A DNA stretch of 64,000 nt from Bacillota bacterium. Lineage in GTDB: Bacteria > Bacillota > Ch66. The notes under the pieces were generated by a model, which had not been told where the DNA came from, searched no databases, and worked only from the letters and a program-made list of their open reading frames with translations. Shown here in pieces: positions 1 to 7,296 of this stretch. The DNA is taken from positions 106,312 to 170,311 of the forward strand of contig JABLXP010000004.1 in NCBI GenBank assembly GCA_013178045.1, given 5' to 3'. The number at the start of each line of letters is the position of its first letter. Position 1 is the first letter of the stretch. Position numbers and translations under genes: made by a program.

Positions 1-176
1 ACGCCAACAACCAGCCTGGCCCGATCGAGCAGGCGATGATCGGTACGCCGGTCAAAGATCCCAAGAACCCGATTGAAGTGGTGCGGATCATCCGGGCGTT
101 CGACCCGTGCATCGGCTGCGCTGTCCATCTAGTTACCCCGGATAAGAAGGTACTGGCAATACACCGGGTGTACTAG
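1..176 (+). CDS. NiFe hydrogenase large subunit, C-terminal fragment
   Basis: The reading frame is open from the window edge and ends at TAG 174-176, so only the last ~57 residues are seen. They contain DPCIGCAVH, the C-terminal DPCxxCxxH motif of NiFe hydrogenase large subunits that holds two of the four Cys ligands of the NiFe site. About 15 residues follow the His (ending in HRVY); this is the tail normally removed by a maturation protease after nickel insertion. A cytochrome b and such a protease follow directly, which suggests a membrane-bound uptake hydrogenase operon. The small subunit must lie upstream of the window. Confidence 0.93.
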   Translation, partial: ANNQPGPIEQAMIGTPVKDPKNPIEVVRIIRAFDPCIGCAVHLVTPDKKVLAIHRVY

Positions 177-190
177 AAAGGGGGATGAGC

Positions 191-841
191 ATGAAACAAG
201 AACTGCGCCACCCCTTCGCCATCCGTTTCTTCCACTGGTGGAACATGGTGGCGATCACTATTTTAATCTTAACAGGATTTTATATCCACAGCCCGTTGAA
301 GTTCAGGCTGTTCAGCAATATGGATACGGCCCGGTACCTGCACTTCATCATGATGTATTTCTTGATCTTCGGAGTTATCGGCCGGCTTTACTACATGTTT
401 GCCACCGGGGATTACCGGAACATCTTATTCCAGCCAAGTGATATCAAAAAATTTCCGAGCATGATCAAATATTATCTCTTTCTGACCAACCGTCACCCGT
501 ATTACGGTAAGTACAACCCCGGTCAGAAGATGATGTATACAGGGGTTTTTGTGCTAGCAATTGTCCAGATAATCACTGGTTTCATTCTCTACTGGCCGAC
601 CAAAATGAGTTATTGGGCATACTTGCTGGGCGGACCAATCATTGTCAGGATGATTCATTACTGTGTTACCTGGGTCTTTGTGCTTTCTGTACTGGTCCAC
701 GTCTATTTGGACATCGCGGAAGGTTTCCCGATCTTAAGGTCTATGTTTACGGGTTATATGCCGACTGATTTCTATCATGGAGATCATGAAGAGGAGCAGG
801 TAGTGCCAACCGGCCAAAAGGCCAGCTTAAAAGCTAAGTAG
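191..841 (+). CDS. Ni/Fe-hydrogenase b-type cytochrome subunit
   Basis: About 216 residues with four predicted membrane segments and His residues suited to haem ligation (HPFAIRFFHWWN near the N terminus, HFIMMYF, HYCVTWVFVLSVLVHVYLD). This fits the HyaC/HydC cytochrome b family, which anchors the hydrogenase dimer and passes electrons from H2 to the menaquinone pool. An ATG at 185 touches the AGAAAGGGGG ribosome site, so the in-frame ATG at 191 is preferred. It lies 14 nt after the large subunit and 12 nt before the maturation protease. Membrane location is inferred from hydrophobicity. Confidence 0.9.
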   Translation: MKQELRHPFAIRFFHWWNMVAITILILTGFYIHSPLKFRLFSNMDTARYLHFIMMYFLIFGVIGRLYYMFATGDYRNILFQPSDIKKFPSMIKYYLFLTNRHPYYGKYNPGQKMMYTGVFVLAIVQIITGFILYWPTKMSYWAYLLGGPIIVRMIHYCVTWVFVLSVLVHVYLDIAEGFPILRSMFTGYMPTDFYHGDHEEEQVVPTGQKASLKAK

Positions 842-853
842 AGGGGAAAAATA

Positions 854-1312
854 TTGAGTAAAGTTTTGGTTTTAGGTGTTGGTAATTTACTCTTGAAAGA
901 CGAAGGGGTGGGGGTTCACGTGGCGCACGAACTGATGAAGATGGAGCTCCCGCCTCAGGTTGAGGTGATTGATGCGGGCACAGCGGCCCTGGATATGTCA
1001 CACATCATCAGCGAGGCCGATCGCCTGATCGTGGTTGATGCCCTCAAAGGCGGGCATGAACCCGGGGCTATTTATCGAGTCCGCCCGGAAGATTTAACCA
1101 TCACCCCGGCAGAGTTCAACGTCTCCCTCCACCAGTCGAACCTGATCGAGACCCTTATGATGATCGAACAGATTGGGCGTCGACCGCCGACCATTATTAT
1201 CGGGGTTGAACCGAAGGAAATCACCTGGGACCTGGAACTGTCACCCGAGATTCGGGCCCGGCTTCCCCAGGTGATCCAGCTGGTTTTAGAGGAGATTAGT
1301 CGGTCAGATTGA
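854..1312 (+). CDS. hydrogenase maturation protease (HyaD/HycI family)
   Basis: This 152-residue protein starts at a TTG behind GAGGGGAAAA. It begins with the family signature GVGNLLLKDEGVGVHVAHEL, followed by VIDAGTAALDM and a conserved SLHQSN histidine segment. In this family, the Glu of the first block, an Asp and a His bind nickel in the large-subunit precursor, and the enzyme then cuts after the His of DPCxxCxxH. The substrate would be the large subunit encoded at the left edge. Length and neighbours are typical. It is the last recognisable gene of the hydrogenase operon. Confidence 0.9.
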   Translation: MSKVLVLGVGNLLLKDEGVGVHVAHELMKMELPPQVEVIDAGTAALDMSHIISEADRLIVVDALKGGHEPGAIYRVRPEDLTITPAEFNVSLHQSNLIETLMMIEQIGRRPPTIIIGVEPKEITWDLELSPEIRARLPQVIQLVLEEISRSD

Positions 1313-1324
1313 CAGGAGAGCCTT

Positions 1325-1405
1325 GAGCTTCGGTGTGCTTTTTGGCAGCCGAAGCTCCTTCTATGAACCAGGGAAGCTCCTGCCTCTTTAGGCGGGAGAG
1401 GCTTC
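1325..1405 (+). terminator. two stem-loops after the hydrogenase operon
   Basis: GAGCTTCGG at 1325-1333 pairs with CCGAAGCTC at 1349-1357 around a 15-nt T-rich loop. A second hairpin runs from GAAGC at 1373-1377 to GCTTC at 1401-1405, with an inner TCC.GCCT/AGGC.GGA stem. Neither is followed by a clear T tract, so termination is inferred from position. Confidence 0.45.
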
Positions 1406-1585
1406 GCTACAAACAGGAAATTATAAAGATATATTTATATTGTGGGCAATAAAAATAAAAAAGACAGCCATTTAAAATTAAATTTTTTTGGTGGGAGGAA
1501 TTAGTACGAGAAGGTCGAATTAATCCCGAGAGTAACACAAATTTTATCAACGTGTTATGATGGTCTGATGAAAAAGGAGGGGGTT

Positions 1586-1662
1586 AAAAATTTATAATCT
1601 CTAAGGCATTATAAAAATTTTTTATACCTCTAGGTAGCAAAAAATTTTTACGCCTAGGTAGC
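1586..1662. repeat. three degenerate 26-27 bp direct repeats upstream of cbiM
   Basis: Copies begin at about 1586, 1613 and 1639. Each has an AAAAATTT tract followed by a CCTCTAGGTAGCA-like segment; copies two and three share CTAGGTAGCA exactly. They lie 65-140 nt before cbiM in a 413-nt AT-rich gap that holds no gene. The spacing suggests tandem protein-binding sites or part of a structured leader. I did not find a clear NikR half-site pair or cobalamin-riboswitch box here, so the regulator is unknown. Confidence 0.45.
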
Positions 1663-1725
1663 ACGATTTGATGAGATTTAACACTGCATTTATTAATTGA
1701 CTGTTATTGGTGGGGGGTAGTTAAT

Positions 1726-2421
1726 ATGCATATTCCAGATGGTTACCTGAGTCCGCAAACGGCAATTCCGCTGATCGGGGCCATGATCCCGATCTGGGGA
1801 GTAGCCATAAAAAAAGTCAAATCAACACTAAAAAAGAGAGAAGTACCGCTTCTAGCTATAGGAGCCGCTTTTTCTTTTACCATTATGATGTTTAACTTGC
1901 CGATACCCGGCGGAAGTTCTGCTCATGCGGTTGGAGCGGTATTGGTCGCGATACTGCTTGGCCCCTGGGCGGCGTGTATTGGGGTATCAATAGCTTTGAT
2001 AATCCAGGCGTTGGTTTTTGGAGATGGAGGGGTGCTGGCCATTGGGGCTAACTGTTTTAACATGGGAGTAGCGATGCCCTTCGCGGGATATTTTGTCTAC
2101 AAGTTAGTAAAAGGGAAATCGGACATGTTGTCTAACCGCGGCATAATCGCGGCGGCGCTAGGGGGATACGTGGGTTTGAACTTGGCTGCTTTTTTTACGG
2201 CGCTTGAGTTTGGCACCCAGTATCATCTCTTTCAGGCGGCTGATGGCACGCCCCTCTACTTCATGTATCCGATTAAGATCGCTGTTGGCGCCATGATGGC
2301 GGAACACTTGATTTTTGCTGGTCCAGTTGAGGGAGTGGTAACGGTTTTGGGGATGGTCTTCGCCGTAAAAAACTACCCATCAATTGCCTCGGGCAAGGTC
2401 TTAGTCAAAGCAGATAATTAG
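1726..2421 (+). CDS. cbiM: ECF-type nickel/cobalt transporter substrate-binding membrane subunit CbiM/NikM
   Basis: This 231-residue polytopic membrane protein begins MHIPDGYLSPQT. The N-terminal Met-His motif coordinates the metal in CbiM/NikM proteins. Six to seven hydrophobic segments follow, with a GGSSAHAVG loop that combines features of CbiM and NikM. It is the S component of an energy-coupling factor importer with the next three genes. The hydrogenase operon upstream and nikR downstream favour nickel over cobalt, but sequence alone does not settle it. The start ATG follows GGTGGGGGG. Confidence 0.92.
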   Translation: MHIPDGYLSPQTAIPLIGAMIPIWGVAIKKVKSTLKKREVPLLAIGAAFSFTIMMFNLPIPGGSSAHAVGAVLVAILLGPWAACIGVSIALIIQALVFGDGGVLAIGANCFNMGVAMPFAGYFVYKLVKGKSDMLSNRGIIAAALGGYVGLNLAAFFTALEFGTQYHLFQAADGTPLYFMYPIKIAVGAMMAEHLIFAGPVEGVVTVLGMVFAVKNYPSIASGKVLVKADN

Positions 2422-2440
2422 GAAATGGGGGTTAGGGCGT

Positions 2441-2752
2441 GTGATTAAGGACTTTCGAAACTTGTGGCTTGCTTTAGGGGTTTTAATTATTTTATCTCCG
2501 CTCGGTTTGATCGCTACAGGGACTGCCTTTGGCGAATGGTCAAAGGAGGAACTATTGGCCGAGGTCGGTTTTATTCCAGCTGGTTTAGAAAAGTTCGCTG
2601 ATATGTGGAAATATGTGCTATTACCTGATTACAGCATACCGGGCCTGGAAGGTCCTCTGCAATCAGCTTTTGGTTATATCTTTTCCGCTGTTATCGGGGT
2701 TGCCCTGGTCGTGGCCGTTATAATGATGTTCTCCAGAATTGTCCGCGAGTAG
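2441..2752 (+). CDS. PDGLE/NikN-like small membrane subunit of the metal transporter
   Basis: A 103-residue protein starting at GTG 2441, 19 nt after cbiM. It has a hydrophobic segment at each end (residues ~8-28 and ~78-98) with a polar stretch between them. The middle carries LLPDYSIPGLEG, close to the PDGLE motif of NikN and of C-terminal CbiM extensions. It fills the CbiN slot, the small accessory subunit that stabilises CbiM and is needed for uptake. A terminator-like hairpin lies between it and cbiQ. Confidence 0.82.
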   Translation: MIKDFRNLWLALGVLIILSPLGLIATGTAFGEWSKEELLAEVGFIPAGLEKFADMWKYVLLPDYSIPGLEGPLQSAFGYIFSAVIGVALVVAVIMMFSRIVRE

Positions 2753-2837
2753 TATAATATCCTGTTTTGTATTCGCTTCATTGAACTAATCTTCGCTATG
2801 GCTCCAGAAGTCGTGGCCTGATATCCCTCTTAATTGT

Positions 2838-2871
2838 ACGAGGTGTCTTATTGCATGGCACCTCGTCCTTT
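2838..2871 (+). terminator. stem-loop between the NikN-like gene and cbiQ
   Basis: ACGAGGTG at 2838-2845 pairs with CACCTCGT at 2859-2866, followed by CCTTTTC. It could be a partial terminator that lowers cbiQ/cbiO expression relative to cbiM. The short T run makes this tentative. Confidence 0.5.
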
Positions 2872-2918
2872 TCAGTTTGATGAAAGCTTTCTGAAAGTTT
2901 AATGAGGAGGCAGATACG

Positions 2919-3857
2919 ATGCTGCCTGAATGGATGGTCGAGAAACAAGGGAGTAGTGTAACCAGGCAAACGAAAACAATTCGTCGGCCTTACCATTACT
3001 TGACGAAAAGTATTGGCCAAATGAACAAGGCGATTTTTGACGACCTGTCGACGGAACGATACGCTTCCCTGAAAGGACTCTGGCAGCAACTTGATCCAAG
3101 AATCAAGTTGATCTCGACTGTGGTGTTGATTGCCCTAGCGGCCCTGGCCAAGAGCCTCTGGGTTCTATTGGGTCTCCTGGGCTGTTCAATTGGCTTGATG
3201 AAAGCCTCGCGGTTACCTGTATGGACCTTACAAAAACGAATATGGGGTTTTGTCCCCCTGTTAACGCTCTTGGCAGCCCTCCCGGGAACGTTAAACATTT
3301 TTGTCGACGGAGATCCTTTGCTGTATCTCTATCAATCTCCTTACCCAGACAAAATATTTGGTCTTATTGACCTACCTACCAGCATTTATATAACTAGACA
3401 AGGAAGCCGGGCAGCCTTATTCTTGGTCATGCGGGTGGGAATATCGGTTTCTATGGGCACTCTCTTGACTCTCACTACGCCGATCGCGAAACTTCTCAAG
3501 TCATTGCGGGTGTTGAGAATTCCGCCATTGTTTGTTATGATGATTGAAATGAGTTATCGATACCTGATTCTGCTTCTTCATACTTCGATTGAGATGTTTG
3601 AAGCGCGCAGCTTGCGGACGGTAGGTGAACTTTCCTTACGGCAAAAACGAGCTCTGGTTGGTTCTTCAATTGGGGCCTTGTTTGCTAAGAGCATGGTGCT
3701 CTCGGATGAGGTTTACATGGCGATGAGTGCCCGAGGCTATACCGGGGAAGCGGTAAGTATAGGCCAAGTACAATTAAAAAGGTTAGATTTGAACTGGATA
3801 GGGTTTCTGTTAATAATAGTACTCATTACAATCATGGGGGAATTGAAACTTGTCTAA
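2919..3857 (+). CDS. cbiQ: ECF metal transporter transmembrane subunit CbiQ
   Basis: A 312-residue T component of the ECF transporter. LDPRIKLISTVVLIAL, the usual CbiQ/EcfT opening, begins only near residue 54, so the protein has an unusually long hydrophilic N-terminal extension. Four to five membrane segments follow. The coupling region includes MSARGYTGE, the conserved Ala-Arg-Gly motif that contacts the ATPases. The start ATG follows GAGGAGG. The gene overlaps the next one by 8 nt, so the two are translationally coupled. Confidence 0.9.
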   Translation: MLPEWMVEKQGSSVTRQTKTIRRPYHYLTKSIGQMNKAIFDDLSTERYASLKGLWQQLDPRIKLISTVVLIALAALAKSLWVLLGLLGCSIGLMKASRLPVWTLQKRIWGFVPLLTLLAALPGTLNIFVDGDPLLYLYQSPYPDKIFGLIDLPTSIYITRQGSRAALFLVMRVGISVSMGTLLTLTTPIAKLLKSLRVLRIPPLFVMMIEMSYRYLILLLHTSIEMFEARSLRTVGELSLRQKRALVGSSIGALFAKSMVLSDEVYMAMSARGYTGEAVSIGQVQLKRLDLNWIGFLLIIVLITIMGELKLV

Positions 3858-4650
3858 AGCGCCGCTTTTTAGCCTCAAAAACATAATGTTCGGCTATAGT
3901 CCGGGCGAACCAGTTTTTGAGAGAATTAGCTTGACCATTTATCCGGGCGAGAAGATTTGTATACTCGGGGCGAACGGATCTGGAAAATCAACGCTGTTAA
4001 AGCTCATCTGCGGTTTGGTTTTTCCTTGGGCGGGGCAGTTCACGGCTTTTGGGGATGAAATCAGTGAAAAATACTTTGAAAATGACGTCCTGGCTAAAGA
4101 ATATCATCGGCGAGTGGGATTTGTCTTTCAAAACTCTGATGCCCAGCTTTTTTCCACCAGGGTTTGGGATGAGATCGCTTTTGGACCGCTGCAGATGGGG
4201 TGGGGAAGCGAGGCCGTCAAGCAAAGAGTCGAGGACGTGCTGAAAATGCTAAATCTTTGCCATTTACGGGACAGGTCACCGTATCGTTTGAGTGGGGGGG
4301 AGAAAAAGAAGGTCGCAGTGGCCGCGGTCCTGGCGTTAAACCCTGAGGTATTAGTTTTGGATGAACCAACCAATGGTCTGGACCCGAAAACGCAAAGGTG
4401 GTTGACAGAATTATTGCTCGAACTGAATAATCATGGCCGCACCATCATCACTGCTACGCATAATTTGGAATTGGCTCATGCCATTTCTGACCGTGTTCTT
4501 GTTTTATCAGAGCAGCATGAACTAGTCTATGATGGACCGAGTTTAGCTGCTTTAGAAAACAAAGAGTTATTGATGTCGGTCAATCTGATTGACGAATACT
4601 GTCACAATCATGGGGATGGGGCGCATATTCATCTGCATACTCATGATTAA
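3850..4650 (+). CDS. cbiO: ECF metal transporter ATP-binding protein CbiO with His-rich tail
   Basis: A 266-residue ABC ATPase starting at TTG 3850 inside cbiQ. It has Walker A GANGSGKSTLLKL, Q-loop VFQNSDAQLF, signature LSGGEKKKVAVA, Walker B VLVLDEPTNGLDP and switch His in ATHNLELAH. It powers the CbiM/N/Q transporter and probably works as a homodimer. The C terminus ends HNHGDGAHIHLHTHD, a His-rich tail absent from generic EcfA proteins and suited to Ni or Co binding. nikR follows about 110 nt downstream from its own promoter. Confidence 0.93.
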   Translation: MSKAPLFSLKNIMFGYSPGEPVFERISLTIYPGEKICILGANGSGKSTLLKLICGLVFPWAGQFTAFGDEISEKYFENDVLAKEYHRRVGFVFQNSDAQLFSTRVWDEIAFGPLQMGWGSEAVKQRVEDVLKMLNLCHLRDRSPYRLSGGEKKKVAVAAVLALNPEVLVLDEPTNGLDPKTQRWLTELLLELNNHGRTIITATHNLELAHAISDRVLVLSEQHELVYDGPSLAALENKELLMSVNLIDEYCHNHGDGAHIHLHTHD

Positions 4651-4686
4651 GATAAATGTTTGTAAAATTCCGGGCAACAGCAGGAG

Positions 4687-4716
4687 TTGACTAATTTAAA
4701 GAGAATTCAGTATAAA
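4687..4716 (+). promoter_or_regulatory. promoter of nikR
   Basis: TTGACT at 4687-4692 and TATAAA at 4711-4716 are separated by 18 nt, about 45 nt upstream of the nikR start. This is a good sigma-A match by eye, and it gives nikR its own start separate from the transporter genes. Confidence 0.6.
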
Positions 4717-4760
4717 TATCACGCTTTTCTGAAGATGTGCCACGAGGAAGGAGGAGTGGG

Positions 4761-5183
4761 ATGGCAGAGGAACTGGTCCGTTTTGGTGTCTCGATGAATG
4801 CCCAGTTATTAGCTAAGTTCGATCGGCTGATCCGGCGCAAGGGTTATGCTAACCGGTCAGAAGCCATTCGCGATATGGTGCGCGGGCTATTAGTTGACGA
4901 GGAGTGGCAAACTGGTTCATCAGAGGTGGTTGGCACGGCGACCCTGGTCTATGATCACCACGTCAACAACTTGGCCACAACCTTAAATGAAATTCAGCAT
5001 GATCATCACTCTGTGATTATTTCGACGCTCCATGTCCATCTGGATCACCACAACTGCCTGGAGGTCCTGGTCCTGAAGGGAAAAGCGGATGAGATCAAGC
5101 AGGTGGGGGAGCGACTGATCTCAGTGAAAGGCGTCAAGCACGGTAAACTGGTGTTTACCTCAACTGGGAAGGAATTGACTTAA
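4761..5183 (+). CDS. nikR: nickel-responsive ribbon-helix-helix regulator NikR
   Basis: A 140-residue protein with an N-terminal ribbon-helix-helix DNA-binding domain ([19 protein letters not shown], then [14 protein letters not shown]) and a C-terminal ACT-like metal domain. [20 protein letters not shown] supplies the His-x(n)-HxH-x5-Cys set that forms the square-planar nickel site in NikR. An upstream GTG at 4737 is open, but ATG 4761 follows GGAAGGAGGAG and fits the family. It would repress nickel uptake when nickel is abundant; the neighbouring cbiMNQO-like operon is the obvious target. Confidence 0.93.
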   Translation: MAEELVRFGVSMNAQLLAKFDRLIRRKGYANRSEAIRDMVRGLLVDEEWQTGSSEVVGTATLVYDHHVNNLATTLNEIQHDHHSVIISTLHVHLDHHNCLEVLVLKGKADEIKQVGERLISVKGVKHGKLVFTSTGKELT

Positions 5184-5247
5184 CCTTGATTACTTTGGGG
5201 CAGCAGACGGAATAAGTCGTTTAACTAAACTGAGGGAGGAATAAAAA

Positions 5248-5496
5248 ATGTGTGAATGTTGCGGCTCACCTCATAAAATCAACCATGTCTCCCACGTTCA
5301 TGTCCACGGATTGAACAGCGAGGCTGATGTGGAACGGTTGAACGAAGAACTGAAGCGGATCCCGGGAACAACCCTGGTGGAGATGACTGCCGGGCACCGC
5401 GGGCACGGGATAATTACATTTGATACCCGATTTATCAGCGAAGATAGCCTGCGGGTGCTGATCGAGAAGTTGGGGTATGAAACCCACCAACACTAA
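5248..5496 (+). CDS. small Cys/His-rich protein with HMA-like fold, unknown role
   Basis: An 82-residue protein starting at ATG behind GAGGGAGGA. It opens MCECCGSPHK and continues HVSHVHVHGLNSEADVERL, then a beta-alpha-beta pattern ending YETHQH. The secondary-structure rhythm resembles a ferredoxin-like heavy-metal-associated domain, but the usual MxCxxC loop is absent and the Cys cluster sits at the extreme N terminus. Being next to nikR and the nickel importer suggests metal handling, for example a chaperone or buffer. I do not recognise a named family. Confidence 0.6.
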   Translation: MCECCGSPHKINHVSHVHVHGLNSEADVERLNEELKRIPGTTLVEMTAGHRGHGIITFDTRFISEDSLRVLIEKLGYETHQH

Positions 5497-5606
5497 AGGG
5501 TCGTCTAGGTTTTAACTTGTTTTATTCAAAGTTCACTTTTTAGTTTAGTGAGCAGGATTTTGTATTAACAGGTCGAAATATAAAAACGATAATAGGTAAC
5601 CACTTT

Positions 5607-5707
5607 CTGTCTCCGAGCTTGATCGCCTGAAGCCTTTGAGGTATGGTGATCAGGCCGATAGGGTGTGGCGGGAAACGGCTACGCCTCCCGGTTGGAAAGG
5701 AGTGCAG
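5607..5707 (+). promoter_or_regulatory. Moco/tungsten-cofactor riboswitch candidate
   Basis: A structured leader in a 313-nt gene-free gap. CTG-T-CTCC at 5607-5614 pairs with GGAG-TG-CAG at 5699-5707 to close the element. The blocks CTCCGAG near the 5' end and ACGCCTCCCGG...GGAAAGGAG near the 3' end match the Moco RNA motif as I remember it. It sits directly before a tungstate/molybdate transporter operon, a usual location for this class. A covariance-model search is needed to confirm. Confidence 0.68.
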
Positions 5708-5731
5708 TTGGTCGGGTTGTGGATTTTTCAT

Positions 5732-5776
5732 GACCAGGCACCACTGTGCCCTACTAGCACTGTGCCTGGTCTTATT
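5732..5776 (+). terminator. expression-platform terminator after the Moco-type element
   Basis: GACCAGGCAC at 5732-5741 pairs perfectly with GTGCCTGGTC at 5762-5771, followed by TTATTAT. An alternative GCAC/GTGC pairing exists inside the loop. It lies between the riboswitch candidate and the transporter start, as expected for ligand-controlled termination. The T tract is imperfect. Confidence 0.6.
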
Positions 5777-5809
5777 ATGTAAATTTTGCCGTCATGGGAG
5801 TGATTAGAA

Positions 5810-6508
5810 TTGGAGCTGGTTTGGGAGGGCCTGGTTCAAGCCGCCCAGATGTTATTCACCCTTGATCCGGAAGTACTGGCGATTTCCTGGCTGACGCTCA
5901 AGGTTTCCGGGATGGCGACATTGATCAGTGTCTTGATCGGGATTCCGATCGGGGCAGCCTTAGCCCTGACTGAATTTCCCGGGCGGAAGTTTTTAGTCAG
6001 CTTGGTCAACTTCGGGATGGGCTTACCGCCGGTTGTGGTTGGCCTGTGGGTAAGTATCTTGCTGTGGCGCTCCGGGCCACTTGGGTTTTTGGGAATGATG
6101 TACACGCCGGGGGCAATGATTATTGCTCAAGCGGTGATTGCTTCTCCCATCGTCACTAGTTTCTCGCTCGCGGCGATTCAGCAACTTAATCCCAAACTGC
6201 GCCTGCAAATCCTGGCACTGGGGGCAACCCCAGGGCAACTCCTCTGGTATTTGATGCGGGAAGCTAGACTGGGTTTACTGGCGGCCGTGATGGCCGGTTT
6301 CGGTGGGGTAGTGTCCGAAGTTGGGGCTTCCATGATGGTTGGGGGTAACATCAAGGGAGAGACCCGAGTGCTGACCACAGCAACCGTGATGGAGGTTTCC
6401 AAAGGGAACTTTGACGTGGCGATTGCCTTAAGTATAGTGTTGCTGCTTCTAACGTATGGCGTTACCGCTGTGCTCACCACGATTCAACAGCAGAGGAGAA
6501 TATCATGA
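5810..6508 (+). CDS. tupB: tungstate/molybdate ABC transporter permease
   Basis: A 232-residue permease starting at TTG 5810 with five to six membrane segments. The coupling segment (ALGATPGQLLWYLMREARLGL) carries the Ala-x(2)-Gly pattern of ABC importers, and VSEVGASMMVGGNIKGETRVLTT is typical of TupB rather than ModB. It forms the channel for oxyanion import with the ATPase that overlaps it by 4 nt. No periplasmic-binding-protein gene is adjacent, so tupA must be elsewhere. The riboswitch candidate upstream suggests control by cofactor level. Confidence 0.85.
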   Translation: MELVWEGLVQAAQMLFTLDPEVLAISWLTLKVSGMATLISVLIGIPIGAALALTEFPGRKFLVSLVNFGMGLPPVVVGLWVSILLWRSGPLGFLGMMYTPGAMIIAQAVIASPIVTSFSLAAIQQLNPKLRLQILALGATPGQLLWYLMREARLGLLAAVMAGFGGVVSEVGASMMVGGNIKGETRVLTTATVMEVSKGNFDVAIALSIVLLLLTYGVTAVLTTIQQQRRIS

Positions 6509-7212
6509 GTAGTGTTGTTTTGCAGGTAACGGATCTTCAGCTGGTTAAAGGAAGGCAAACGATCTTGGATATTCCTTTCCTTTCAGTTACGGAAGGGGAG
6601 GTCCTGGTGATTATGGGGCCTAATGGGGCAGGGAAGACCACATTGCTTCAAGTTTTGGCGGCCCTACAACCGCCGACCACCGGGACCATTACTTTCCGGG
6701 GGTATAATGTGACCAGACTTAATCCGGTGAAACTGCGGCGGCGCATGGCGGTGGTCTTCCAGGAACCGTTGCTTTTAGATACCACCGTTTATGAGAATGT
6801 CGCTGTGGGTCTAAAAATTCGCGGTGTACCTCGGGCGGAAAGACATGCCCGAGTGGAGAAGTGGCTGGACCGGCTGGGAATCAGTGGGCTGGCGCAGCGG
6901 TCGGTGCGGTATTTGTCAGGGGGCGAGGCGCAGCGGGTGAGTTTAGCCCGGGCTTTTGTGCTGGAGCCAGAAGTACTCTTTATGGATGAGCCGTTTTCGG
7001 CGCTTGACCGGGAATCCCGGCTCAGTTTGCTTGAGGAGATTGGCAGTTTGCTCAAGTCAACGCGGCTGACCACGGTTTTCGTCACCCACCGTCAATCTGA
7101 AGCCCTGATGTTAGCTGACAGCCTTTGCTTTATGGAAGCTGGTCGCATTGTCAGACGGGAAACAGTCGGCCAATTTCAGAAGCGGCTCGGACCAGTTGCC
7201 GATTGGGTTTGA
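6505..7212 (+). CDS. tupC: tungstate/molybdate ABC transporter ATP-binding protein
   Basis: A 235-residue ABC ATPase overlapping tupB by ATGA. Walker A is GPNGAGKTTLLQ, Q-loop VVFQEPLLLD, signature LSGGEAQRVSLARA, Walker B VLFMDEPFSALD and switch His VTHRQSEA. There is no C-terminal TOBE/MOP molybdate-sensing domain, which fits TupC and distinguishes it from classic ModC. It energises uptake of tungstate or molybdate for molybdopterin enzymes such as formate dehydrogenase; fdhD and mobB appear later in the window. Confidence 0.86.
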   Translation: MSSVVLQVTDLQLVKGRQTILDIPFLSVTEGEVLVIMGPNGAGKTTLLQVLAALQPPTTGTITFRGYNVTRLNPVKLRRRMAVVFQEPLLLDTTVYENVAVGLKIRGVPRAERHARVEKWLDRLGISGLAQRSVRYLSGGEAQRVSLARAFVLEPEVLFMDEPFSALDRESRLSLLEEIGSLLKSTRLTTVFVTHRQSEALMLADSLCFMEAGRIVRRETVGQFQKRLGPVADWV

Positions 7213-7296
7213 AAGCAGAGTCCCCCAAATGGGAAACGGGGACCGTAGTAAAACCGGCCCGGTTATGGTAAACTGATAGGCAGGTAGGTGAGGTGG

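Noticed and set aside
1613..1662. CRISPR-like array
   Set aside because: Repeats are degenerate, contiguous and only three; there are no spacers or cas genes.
1313..1725. Cobalamin riboswitch upstream of cbiM
   Set aside because: No GCCACTG B12 box or the expected multi-stem core was found; the repeats there do not fit the class.
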